From: SIG673 sp045653945
Lineage (GTDB): Bacteria; Bacillota; Clostridia; Oscillospirales; CAG-272
NCBI GenBank assembly: GCA_045653945.1
Contig: JAZOML010000059.1
Span: 1-20,959, forward strand
Length of the DNA: 20,959 bases
Direction: 5' to 3'
Shown here: one piece after another, positions 7,812 through 14,378 of the stretch
Layout of the letters: the number at the start of each line of letters is the position of its first letter
Numbering within the stretch: position 1 is the first letter of the stretch
Program-made: the position numbers and the translations under genes
The notes under the pieces: generated by a model
Seen by the model: only the letters and a program-made list of their open reading frames with translations
Told to the model about the DNA's origin: nothing
Databases searched by the model: none

Positions 7812-8861
7812 TTACTTTGACGTAGTAAGTATTACAAGCTTATCAAGCTCAGTGTAATCGTCAAGCGACGTGCTTTTTAATTTAATATCCGTTTCACTGC
7901 ATATTTCAAGCAGTTTTTTTAGCCTTGCAAGAGGACGTTTTTCACAGCTTTTTCTATATAGTCCAACCTTGTATTCGTGTATTTTAAGCTCTTTTGAAAT
8001 TTCAATATCGTTATACCCGCATTCGACAAGAACTTTGACCGAATAAAGCTCGGTAATCACCTTTAAAACCGAACCAAGCACATATGTCGGTTTTTCCTTT
8101 CGGAGCTTCATATCGGATAAAATTTCAAGCGCTCGGTCAGTTTGCTGATTTAGGAGCGCATTTGAAAAGTCAAAGGCATTAATTTCAAGATTTCTTGAGC
8201 AAATTTTCTTTACGTCATCAAGCTCTACTCTCGTTTTGCCGTTTTCCTTGACGTATGCAATTATTTTAGCAATTTCATTTGAAAGCACGAACATATCCCG
8301 TCCGCAGTATGCAACTATTTGCTCACAAACTCCGTTTTCATACGAAAGCTTTTCGGTAGTAAAGTGCTTTGCCGTCCATTTAACAAGCTTAAGCTCGCCC
8401 TCTCTTGGAAAATATACGGGCTTGCAGCGCTCAGCAAGTTTTAACAAAGCTTTTGAGGGATTTTTAGGGATTGTTCCCGTTTCAAGCTCACCGTCAACCG
8501 CATAAATAACAGTAATAACGTCCTCGGATGCTTCCGAAAGCGCCTCTATAAGCTGTGTCCACTCGCTTTCCTTCAATGTTGAAAACGGTATTTCGTGTAG
8601 TTCACAAAGAATTTTCCCGTCTCCGAAAAAGCCCATTGATACCGTTTGCAAAGCATCTGATATTTTTTCAAAATTAAGCTCCGCACAGGTAAGCTTTTTG
8701 TGAGCAAATATTGCAGTATCCTCGTCGGGTACAAGCTTTTTTCTGATTTCTGTGAGGTAATAGTGTTTCATATATTCTTCCTCACCAAAAAACAGATACA
8801 CGCCAGCAAGACCGAATTTGACTTCATCCTTAAGCTCGGCGATACTCATAATCTGATTCAT
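7812..8861 (-). CDS. holA: DNA polymerase III, delta subunit (clamp loader)
   Basis: HolA (YqeN in Bacillus) opens the beta sliding clamp as part of the clamp-loader complex. The 349 residues match the usual 330-350 and show the typical layout: an N-terminal AAA+-like domain opening with YLFFGEEEYMKHYYL (about residues 22-36), no Walker A as expected for delta, the middle signature EKLSYENGVCEQIVAYCGRD, the NEIAKI helix, and the C-terminal all-helical domain with ALEILSDM. The ATG follows AGGAAG. The gene begins 12 nt after the DUF1934-like gene and ends 1 nt before the first possible PHP start, a compact operon. Overall similarity between HolA homologues is low, so the call rests on length, layout and the GEEEY start. 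Confidence 0.9.
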   Translation of the reverse strand: MNQIMSIAELKDEVKFGLAGVYLFFGEEEYMKHYYLTEIRKKLVPDEDTAIFAHKKLTCAELNFEKISDALQTVSMGFFGDGKILCELHEIPFSTLKESEWTQLIEALSEASEDVITVIYAVDGELETGTIPKNPSKALLKLAERCKPVYFPREGELKLVKWTAKHFTTEKLSYENGVCEQIVAYCGRDMFVLSNEIAKIIAYVKENGKTRVELDDVKKICSRNLEINAFDFSNALLNQQTDRALEILSDMKLRKEKPTYVLGSVLKVITELYSVKVLVECGYNDIEISKELKIHEYKVGLYRKSCEKRPLARLKKLLEICSETDIKLKSTSLDDYTELDKLVILTTSK

Positions 8862-8873
8862 ATTTATCTTCCT

Positions 8874-9422
8874 TTACTGAATAGGCTCTACAAGCACGTA
8901 TTCTCTGCAATGTTCCAGCATTCCGCCTCTAAGCTGTGCAAAATATTCTATTTCAATATAACCGCCATCTTCATAGTTCAAGTGATTTTTAAGAGATTTT
9001 GTATATATTGAAAGCTCTATACTGCTATCCTCAGCCTCGTAAAATACGGTTTGCGATTTGCAGGCGGTATCAAAAAAGTACACCCTCTCGAAAAGCGACT
9101 GCCTTTGTACCGTCAGTGCGTTTCGTGTGTCCTCGCCAAAGCGGTAGGTAACGGTTGTGGGAAACGGCGCGCAAAGATGAGAGGTGTATTCAAGCTTAAT
9201 TTGACCGTCCTCACTATACAGCGTACCTTTTGCTTCAAGCATAACTGGGTTGCCGTCATCATTTGCGTTTATTTCGTTCATTATTGAATTATCTGCCTCT
9301 TCTCCGCTTTCACCAAGTGTGGCTTCAAGAGTATAACGGCTTACATCATCAAGCATAAGAGCGCTTTCCTTTGCACCGTTATCTATTTTTGTTACTATTC
9401 TTATTCTTACTGGCTTAAACAT
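8874..9422 (-). CDS. DUF1934-like (YwiB-type) beta-barrel protein
   Basis: A 182-residue soluble protein without signal peptide or membrane segment. It opens with alternating beta-strand residues (PVRIRIVTKI) and has an acidic insert near residues 35-55. The C-terminal half has strands with TKSLKNHL and GGYIEIEYFAQL, which resemble the later part of DUF1934 proteins such as Bacillus YwiB, where a TKS/TH block is followed by a G-x-(I/L)-x-(I/V)-x-Y strand. The family forms a calycin-like barrel of unknown function. The ATG has AGGAAA upstream. The gene precedes holA by 12 nt. The family assignment is from memory of the pattern and is only moderately sure; coding status is firm from frame, ribosome binding site and operon position. 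Confidence 0.6.
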   Translation of the reverse strand: MFKPVRIRIVTKIDNGAKESALMLDDVSRYTLEATLGESGEEADNSIMNEINANDDGNPVMLEAKGTLYSEDGQIKLEYTSHLCAPFPTTVTYRFGEDTRNALTVQRQSLFERVYFFDTACKSQTVFYEAEDSSIELSIYTKSLKNHLNYEDGGYIEIEYFAQLRGGMLEHCREYVLVEPIQ

Positions 9423-9447
9423 TTTATTTCCTTTATGATGTATGAAT

Positions 9448-9478
9448 ATAATACTGTTTTCAGGTGAAAATAATACTG
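9448..9478. promoter_or_regulatory. 22-bp-spaced direct repeats flanking a dyad; candidate operator
   Basis: ATAATACTG occurs at 9448-9456 and again at 9470-9478, exactly 22 bp apart, about two helical turns. Between them TTTTCA and TGAAAA (9457-9470) form a perfect 6-bp inverted repeat with a 2-nt centre. The block sits between the minus-strand DUF1934-like gene and the plus-strand 56-residue ORF. I find no consensus promoter in this gap, so which gene it serves is open. Confidence 0.4.
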
Positions 9479-9503
9479 AATATTATTTTAAGGGAGTAAA
9501 ACA

Positions 9504-9674
9504 ATGAAAAGAGATTTGCTTACTATACTTTGTATGACGCTTGTGTGCGCTTCTGTAATGCTGGGAATAATGGGTATTTACCGTTTAGTAGGTACCAAAA
9601 GCGCACGTTCATTTAACGGCAAAGGATTTGAGAACACCGCATTTAGGGTAAGCGGTATTAATTACACAGTGTAG
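9504..9674 (+). CDS. Small membrane protein, 56 residues, unrecognised
   Basis: ATG at 9504 follows AAGGGAG at 7 nt and the frame stops with TAG at 9672-9674. The protein begins with a short basic segment (MKRD), then one long hydrophobic stretch (about residues 5-28, rich in L, M, I, V), then a polar tail of about 28 residues ending NYTV. This suggests a single-pass protein with a short cytoplasmic N-terminus, or a signal anchor. It runs against its neighbours: it overlaps the 3' end of rnr by 17 bp on the opposite strand and is antisense to the 235-nt gap between rnr and the DUF1934-like gene. I do not recognise the family. The ribosome binding site and hydrophobic pattern support a real gene; the short length is the main doubt. 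Confidence 0.6.
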   Translation: MKRDLLTILCMTLVCASVMLGIMGIYRLVGTKSARSFNGKGFENTAFRVSGINYTV

Positions 9675-11682
9675 GCTCGTTTACAAGCGAAAAGTCTATC
9701 TGTCTTCTTGACACGTCAACCCTCTCGACCTTTATTCTTACAGCATCACCCAGCCTATACACGTGAGAACCGCAGGAGAGTGTTACACTCTCAGGATTAA
9801 ACCAATATTTGTTTTTCATCTGCATAAGAGGTACAAGCCCCTCGCAGGTATTTTCAAGCATACAAAATATACCAAACGAGGTTACCGAGCTGATAACCGC
9901 ATCAAATTCCTTACCAACGTGGTTATTCATATAAAGTGTTTTATATAAATCGTCAATGCTTCTCTCAGCCTCAAGTGCTCGAAGCTCCGCATCTGATGAT
10001 TTTTTAGCCGCTTTAACCGCAAATGATGCGTAGCGCTTTGCCGAATCGTTCTTCTCTTCTGTAATTGCCGCAGTGAGTATTCTATGCACTGCAAGGTCGG
10101 GATATCGTCTTATAGGCGAGGTAAAATGGCAGTAACAGGTACTTGCAAGACCAAAATGTCCCGCATTTCTTTCGCTGTACTTTGCCTTTTGCAATGAACG
10201 AAGTAAAACGTGTGAAACGGGAAATCCAAGCCCCTTTGCTTTTGCCTTATCAAGTATAACGCCAAAATATCCCGGCGTTATATTTTCCTTTTTACAATAC
10301 GGCGGATCGAGATTTAAGTTATGCGCAAATTTTATAAACGCAGTTATCTTTTCTGAATCGGGCTTCTCGTGTATTCTATATACGCAAGGAAGTCCTTTTT
10401 TAGTAAGATAGGTTGCAATAGCCTCGTTTGCACAAAGCATAAACTGCTCTATAAGCATTTCGGCAACGCCGCGCTCACGTTTAATTATATCAACAGGTTC
10501 ACCGTTTTCATCAAGAATAATTTTAGCTTCGGCGCTTTCAAGCTCAAGCGCCCCTCTTCTCTCACTTTTTGCTTTAAGCTTTGCGTACAGCTCAAGCGCA
10601 TTATCAAGCGTTCCATCAAGAATTGGCGCATATTTTTCAAGCAAAACGTTATCCGCTTCACCGTCAATAATTGCGTTGACCTCTGTATAAACTCCACGAA
10701 CCTTTGAATTAATAATTCCTTTGCAGGGCTTTACTCCTTTTATTTCACCGAATTTATCTATATCTATTATAGCAGAAAGCGTGTATCTGTCAAGTCCCGA
10801 ATTTAAAGAACATATACCGTTTGAAAGAGTTTCGGGAAGCATTGGAATAACCTTATCGGAAAAATAAACGCTGGTTCCTCTCTGCATTGCCTCTTTATCA
10901 AGTACGCTTCCCTCAGGAACATAATTTGAAACGTCTGCAATATGAACGTAAAGAACGTAACCGTCGCCGTTTTTCTTTACGCATATCGCATCGTCAAGAT
11001 CTTTAGCGTCCGCACCGTCAATTGTAAATACGGTGTCATTTCTGAAATCCACTCTGCCAAACGGCTGAGGTATATCGTGCTCTGATTCCGCAGCAATAGA
11101 TATAGCCTCAGGACTGAATTTCGTTATAATTCCGCTCTCGTGGAGTATTGCACTATAATTTGCCTCACGTGTACAGCTATCACCAAAAACCGAGTTGATT
11201 ACACCCTCAGCCTCTTCTCCAAAACGCTCAGGATAATAGGTTAGGCGCACCTCAACCTTGTCGCCATCGCGTACCTGCACTCCACTTTCGTTACCCGTTA
11301 TATAAATAGTAAAACGAAGCTTGGTGTTATCAGGCTCAACGTAGTATTCTTCACCGTTTCTTTCATCAAGAATATAAGTTCCTATTACAGTTTTTACAGC
11401 GCGCTCGGTTATCTCTATTATCCTTACATCACGCCTACGTGGTAAAAGCTTTACCTTTACAATGTCGCCATTCATCGCTCCGCTTGTATCGGTTTCTTCA
11501 ATATAATATTTATCCTCTCTTAGTTCTCCATTATCGTCAAACGGAAAAAATATTCCGCCGCTCGAGGTAGATAAAAATTTACCGCATAGCACGACCTTAT
11601 CTCTTGTTTTGCTTTTGTATAAATTGCCCTGCTTCTTTATCTTGGAGCTTCCGCGTCTGCGGTAGCTTATTCTTTTTCCCAT
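9658..11682 (-). CDS. rnr: Ribonuclease R (3'-5' exoribonuclease)
   Basis: RNase R degrades RNA processively from the 3' end, including structured RNA, and helps clear mRNA during trans-translation. The 674 residues contain cold-shock/OB-fold segments, the RNB catalytic domain with TIDGADAKDLDDAI (about 220-233, the metal-binding aspartates), and a C-terminal S1 domain beginning near SSVTSFGIF. E. coli and Bacillus forms are about 780-810 residues; this one lacks the N-terminal winged-helix extension and the long basic tail, starting instead with a short basic segment (KRISYRRRG). I use the ATG at 11682 because AAAGG then sits about 9 nt upstream; ATGs at 11688 and 11691 almost abut that site. 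The gene lies downstream of secG across an intrinsic terminator. The smpB gene often found after secG-rnr is absent here. Confidence 0.95.
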   Translation of the reverse strand: MGKRISYRRRGSSKIKKQGNLYKSKTRDKVVLCGKFLSTSSGGIFFPFDDNGELREDKYYIEETDTSGAMNGDIVKVKLLPRRRDVRIIEITERAVKTVIGTYILDERNGEEYYVEPDNTKLRFTIYITGNESGVQVRDGDKVEVRLTYYPERFGEEAEGVINSVFGDSCTREANYSAILHESGIITKFSPEAISIAAESEHDIPQPFGRVDFRNDTVFTIDGADAKDLDDAICVKKNGDGYVLYVHIADVSNYVPEGSVLDKEAMQRGTSVYFSDKVIPMLPETLSNGICSLNSGLDRYTLSAIIDIDKFGEIKGVKPCKGIINSKVRGVYTEVNAIIDGEADNVLLEKYAPILDGTLDNALELYAKLKAKSERRGALELESAEAKIILDENGEPVDIIKRERGVAEMLIEQFMLCANEAIATYLTKKGLPCVYRIHEKPDSEKITAFIKFAHNLNLDPPYCKKENITPGYFGVILDKAKAKGLGFPVSHVLLRSLQKAKYSERNAGHFGLASTCYCHFTSPIRRYPDLAVHRILTAAITEEKNDSAKRYASFAVKAAKKSSDAELRALEAERSIDDLYKTLYMNNHVGKEFDAVISSVTSFGIFCMLENTCEGLVPLMQMKNKYWFNPESVTLSCGSHVYRLGDAVRIKVERVDVSRRQIDFSLVNEPTLCN

Positions 11683-11730
11683 TTTCATCATCCTTTCTTA
11701 TTTTATCTAAATATAGTATGTTCAAATTCA

Positions 11731-11765
11731 AAAACAAAAACTCGCCACTAAAATCTAGCGGCGAG
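11731..11765 (-). terminator. Intrinsic terminator between secG and rnr
   Basis: On the minus strand CTCGCCGCT pairs with AGTGGCGAG (one G-U), at 11765-11741, followed by TTTTTG and TTTTTG. It starts 10 nt after the secG stop. Because rnr follows on the same strand only 50 nt later with no strong promoter visible, it may allow read-through that sets the secG/rnr ratio. Confidence 0.8.
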
Positions 11766-11774
11766 CTTAACTGA

Positions 11775-12095
11775 TTAAATTTGAAGTTCAATCGAAGTTT
11801 GTTCGGGGTTCTTATTACCTTCAAGAACATCCTCATCCTTACCTGCTTCAACCTTAGGCTGAATGATGTAAAGGATAACAACTAAAAGAACAAATACAAT
11901 AGCAATTATCGTGGTGAGCTTGGAAAGAATCTTGTCCATAGCCTTGCCCTTGGTCTTACCAAAGAAGGTTTCAGCACCGCCTGCAATAGTTCCCGAAAGC
12001 TTCTTAGACTTACCCGACTGCATAAGCACCGCAAATATTAAAAATACAGCGGCTACGAGTAATATTATGCCGCAAACTATTTCGTATGTTTCCAT
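11775..12095 (-). CDS. secG: Preprotein translocase subunit SecG
   Basis: SecG is the small accessory subunit of the SecYEG channel in the cytoplasmic membrane. The 106-residue protein has two membrane helices (about 6-26 and 58-80) joined by the conserved amphipathic loop (VLMQSGKSKKLSGTIAGGAE, then FFGKTKGKAMDKILSKLT), which is the family signature. The C-terminus extends about 25 acidic residues past the second helix. The ATG follows AGGAGA at about 8 nt. A near-consensus promoter lies about 70 nt upstream, with an inverted repeat in the leader. Confidence 0.95.
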   Translation of the reverse strand: METYEIVCGIILLVAAVFLIFAVLMQSGKSKKLSGTIAGGAETFFGKTKGKAMDKILSKLTTIIAIVFVLLVVILYIIQPKVEAGKDEDVLEGNKNPEQTSIELQI

Positions 12096-12129
12096 TTTAA
12101 AATTCTCCTCTTGTTATACACAAAATCGT

Positions 12130-12144
12130 GGGTATAATATACCC
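12130..12144. promoter_or_regulatory. Inverted repeat in the secG leader
   Basis: GGGTATA and TATACCC flank a single central base. The site starts about 15 nt downstream of the predicted secG transcription start, where a bound protein could block elongation. It could instead be a second -10-like element, as it contains TATAAT on the plus strand and TATATT on the minus. Confidence 0.3.
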
Positions 12145-12165
12145 TCGCAATATTATTTCCTTGTT

Positions 12166-12194
12166 ATTATATCACACCTTTTTCAAAAATGCAA
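12166..12194 (-). promoter_or_regulatory. Promoter of secG
   Basis: TTGCAT, 17-nt spacer, TATAAT on the minus strand, with TG one base before the -10 (extended -10 form). Confidence 0.8.
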
Positions 12195-12236
12195 TACCTT
12201 TTTCAAAAAAAATGAAAATTATTTTTCAAACTTCTA

Positions 12237-12265
12237 TTGACAATTCAAGTTAAATGTGTTATATT
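12237..12265 (+). promoter_or_regulatory. Promoter of tRNA-Ser
   Basis: Perfect TTGACA (12237-12242), 17-nt spacer, TATATT (12260-12265). The tRNA begins 39 nt downstream of the -10. Confidence 0.8.
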
Positions 12266-12304
12266 ATTTAAGTCGCTTGATATGTTTTATATTCAAGCCT
12301 ATAC

Positions 12305-12393
12305 GGAGGGATATCGAAGTGGTCATAACGAGGCGGTCTTGAAAACCGTTTGGGCTCACGCCCACAAGGGTTCGAATCCCTTTCCCTCCGCCA
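12305..12393 (+). tRNA. tRNA-Ser, anticodon UGA
   Basis: The acceptor stem GGAGGGA pairs with TCCCTCC, followed by discriminator G and an encoded CCA. The anticodon stem is GCGGT/ACCGT with loop CTTGAAA, anticodon TGA at 12340-12342. The long variable arm (GGGC/GCCC hairpin) and 89-nt length are typical of class II serine tRNAs. The T-loop reads GGTTCGAATCC. Confidence 0.97.
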
Positions 12394-12395
12394 TA

Positions 12396-12420
12396 AGCCC
12401 CGATTTTTCGGGGCTTTTTT
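12396..12420 (+). terminator. Intrinsic terminator after tRNA-Ser
   Basis: AGCCCCGA/TCGGGGCT stem (12396-12403, 12408-12415) with a TTTT loop, followed by five more Ts. It begins 3 nt after the CCA end. Confidence 0.9.
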
Positions 12421-12441
12421 CGACAAAAAAGGAGGGAAATC

Positions 12442-13323
12442 ATGGCATTATTAGACGATTTGATCTTAAGATTTTCTAAAACGACTGAAAAATTTGATAC
12501 GGCAAAAGTATTAGAATCTTCAATTACCAAAGCTCACGCGGATATGTCAAGGCGGGCTACGGGGCACAAACCGGAAATTCAAGAAAGAAGTATCCAGTGG
12601 CTTGCTCACCGAATTAAAAACCTTTCGCCGTTTGCTTATACAAAACAGGAAGATTTCGACGAATGGCATAAAAACACGTGTAATGAGTATTGCGTTGCTT
12701 TGAACACTTTTGCTGTTAGCCGCGGTTTTTCCTTTATATTGACTTATGGTCGCGCGCAAAAAGTCCTAAATATGACCTTCAAGTATTTGTACTGTACATC
12801 AGCATATAAAGCATATGTCGAAAAAATTATTCCTTTTTTGCATATGACATTAGATGGATATACTTTGCGTTGGTATAAAGAAGTTGTTGTTAAAGATTTC
12901 AACGACAACCGCGCTCACGACTTCACAAAGTTAAAAGTTGGTGATGTTTCCGATTGGAGCAAAATGAATGAGATTGGAAAACATCAGTATATAGATATAC
13001 AAACACGAATAAGAGCTTATTTACTTATTGCGAGTGATTATCACTACTCAATTAACACCGAGGTTATTGATGAGAACATAGAAGAACCCAAACAAAAGGA
13101 AAATACAATCAGCGTAAATATTCCGTTTGATCCTTCAAGGAAAGATCCCTTTTTTGCAGAGTTCATCATTTGGGAAGGCGAAATAGTACGTGCGAAAATA
13201 GACAATTTATTTAAGGGATTAAATGGTATATATAAAACATGGTCCGATGATAAATGGGCTGTGAATAATTTGATCAAATCAGAGTTAAAATCAAAATCAA
13301 ATACTATTTTGAGGAATATTTAG
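12442..13323 (+). CDS. Unrecognised 293-residue protein encoded directly behind tRNA-Ser
   Basis: ATG at 12442 follows GGAGGG at about 6 nt, so translation is well supported. The protein looks cytoplasmic: no signal peptide and no membrane helix. The N-terminal part is charged and helical. A compact aromatic/basic block, YGRAQKVLNMTFKYLY (102-117), is followed by more aromatic helices (YKAYVEKIIPFLHMTL). A low-complexity acidic linker (about 206-216, IDENIEEPKQKEN) leads to a C-terminal segment of about 75 residues rich in aromatics (FFAEFIIWEGE). I cannot name a family or predict an activity. It starts only 22 nt past the tRNA terminator, has no promoter of its own that I can see, and ends before its own strong terminator. 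tRNA 3' ends are common insertion points for accessory genes, so it may be acquired, but I find no second copy of the tRNA end behind it and no integrase. Confidence 0.8.
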   Translation: MALLDDLILRFSKTTEKFDTAKVLESSITKAHADMSRRATGHKPEIQERSIQWLAHRIKNLSPFAYTKQEDFDEWHKNTCNEYCVALNTFAVSRGFSFILTYGRAQKVLNMTFKYLYCTSAYKAYVEKIIPFLHMTLDGYTLRWYKEVVVKDFNDNRAHDFTKLKVGDVSDWSKMNEIGKHQYIDIQTRIRAYLLIASDYHYSINTEVIDENIEEPKQKENTISVNIPFDPSRKDPFFAEFIIWEGEIVRAKIDNLFKGLNGIYKTWSDDKWAVNNLIKSELKSKSNTILRNI

Positions 13324-13363
13324 ACCTATTTCTTTTCATATTGCAGCTTTTTAATAGTATTGT

Positions 13364-13400
13364 AAAACACAGCCCCGCCGTAATGGTGAGGCTGTGTTTT
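13364..13400 (+). terminator. Intrinsic terminator of the orphan gene
   Basis: AAAACACAGCC (13364-13374) pairs with GGCTGTGTTTT (13390-13400), with an inner CGCC/GGTG pairing. It ends in four Ts and can also act in the reverse direction. Confidence 0.8.
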
Positions 13401-13472
13401 GCTTTACTCCTTCTCCACAAAGAGCAGTATCGTATTCATATGCCACGTGGATTTGAATTACACATCTTCACC

Positions 13473-13501
13473 AAAAGCAGCTCTTTCAAGAGGTGCTTTT
13501 T
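13473..13501. terminator. Second hairpin with T-tail in the gap before the sigma-factor gene
   Basis: A 12-bp stem with one mismatch (AAAAGCAGCTCT/AGAGGTGCTTTT, TTCA loop) followed by a T. It has the form of an intrinsic terminator but lies 73 nt past the orphan gene terminator and 9 nt before a sigma-gene promoter, with no gene between. It may be a back-up terminator or the end of a short untranslated RNA. Confidence 0.5.
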
Positions 13502-13509
13502 CATTATTC

Positions 13510-13538
13510 TTGAAATATTCATATTTTTATGGTATAAT
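13510..13538 (+). promoter_or_regulatory. Promoter of the sigma/anti-sigma/radical SAM operon
   Basis: TTGAAA (13510-13515), 17-nt spacer, TATAAT (13533-13538) with TG one base before it. It looks like a housekeeping promoter rather than an ECF-type one, so autoregulation is not evident. Confidence 0.8.
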
Positions 13539-13570
13539 AACTGTAATTATGCAGAAAGGAGGGCTTTTAT

Positions 13571-14077
13571 TTGAAGGAGTTCGAAGAGATTTACAAGCAG
13601 CATTTTGGCGACGTTTATCATTTTCTTTACCGTTTATGCGGACACAATCATCATCTTGCCGAGGAATTAACGCAGGACACCTTTTGCGAGGCCTTCCGAT
13701 GTTATCACAAGTTTAATGCCCAAAGCACCGTTACAACGTGGCTTTGCGCCATTGGAAAAAATCTTTGGTTTCAGTATCTACGCAAGCACAAGCACACCGT
13801 AATAGATTACGAGCTGCTTTCAAACACTATTTGTGATGACAGCTCTAGCAATCCCGAGGAATTTGCCGAGAAAAACGAGCGAAGCGAGATAATACGTAAG
13901 GCAATCGCTTCTCTAAAACCAAAATTTAAAGAGGTAATATGGTTACGAAGCGTAGCGGAAATGCCATTTGCACAGGTTGCAAGGGTTATGGGAATTACCG
14001 AAAGCTCGGCAAAGGTTCTGTTTTTCAGAGCGAAAAATCAACTTAAGGAGATTTTAAAGGATGAAGGATTTTTTTAA
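13571..14077 (+). CDS. ECF-type RNA polymerase sigma factor
   Basis: A 168-residue sigma-70 family protein with only regions 2 and 4, the ECF layout. Region 2 (about 1-75) contains the core-binding helix YHFLYRLCGHNHHLAEELTQ and the -10 recognition segment ending WFQYLRKHKH. Region 4 (about 105-165) contains LKPKFKEVIWL and the helix-turn-helix FAQVARVMGITESSAKVLFFRAK. The start is TTG at 13571, chosen because AGGAGG lies 8 nt upstream and the first residues (KEFEEIYKQHF) match family starts. The 3' end overlaps the anti-sigma gene by 17 nt. Its targets and inducing signal cannot be read here; its own promoter is of the housekeeping type. Confidence 0.92.
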   Translation: MKEFEEIYKQHFGDVYHFLYRLCGHNHHLAEELTQDTFCEAFRCYHKFNAQSTVTTWLCAIGKNLWFQYLRKHKHTVIDYELLSNTICDDSSSNPEEFAEKNERSEIIRKAIASLKPKFKEVIWLRSVAEMPFAQVARVMGITESSAKVLFFRAKNQLKEILKDEGFF

Positions 14078-14378
14078 AAATAAGTGCGAAATTGTGCGTG
14101 ATTTGCTTCCACTTTACGCCGATGAAAGCTGTTCTAAATTAACAAAGGAAAGAGTTGCGCTGCATCTTGTAACCTGTAAAGATTGCCGCGACTATTACAA
14201 GGAAATTAAAAGCTATCACGAGGATATCGGCGATGAGGTAATTCCGCCCTCAGATAAGCAGTTTGGCGAGGTTATGAACCGTTTGCGTCGCAGGAAGATT
14301 GTACGCCGTTCCATTGTTACTACCGCAATTATAGCCTCTGTCGCTATCAATGCAATACTTCTTTTAAACGATGACTGA
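14061..14378 (+). CDS. Zinc-finger anti-sigma factor with a single C-terminal membrane helix
   Basis: The 105-residue protein begins with the zf-HC2/ZAS arrangement C9 and then H35-x3-C39-x2-C42 (HLVTCKDC), which normally binds zinc and holds the partner sigma factor. The segment IVRDLLPLYAD after C9 is typical of the family. One hydrophobic helix (about 84-102) follows a basic patch (RLRRRKIVRR), placing the N-terminus inside. Only three residues (NDD) follow the helix, so the extracytoplasmic sensor domain that many such proteins have is missing. The ATG lies inside the sigma gene, indicating coupled translation, and the end overlaps the next gene by 8 nt. Confidence 0.88.
   Translation: MKDFFKNKCEIVRDLLPLYADESCSKLTKERVALHLVTCKDCRDYYKEIKSYHEDIGDEVIPPSDKQFGEVMNRLRRRKIVRRSIVTTAIIASVAINAILLLNDD

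Noticed and set aside
12264..12530. Minus-strand frame of 88 codons across tRNA-Ser
   Set aside because: It is antisense to the tRNA, its promoter and its terminator; the GIRTLVGVSPNGF-type product is a familiar artefact of tRNA antisense translation.
13450..13462. Minus-strand TTCAAATCC resembling a tRNA T-loop, considered as a second att site for tRNA-Ser
   Set aside because: The flanking bases do not pair as a T-stem and do not match the tRNA-Ser 3' end, so it is probably coincidence.
13341..13716. Two plus-strand frames before and inside the sigma gene
   Set aside because: They cross the orphan gene terminator, a second hairpin and the sigma promoter, have no ribosome binding site, and are out of frame with the clear sigma gene.
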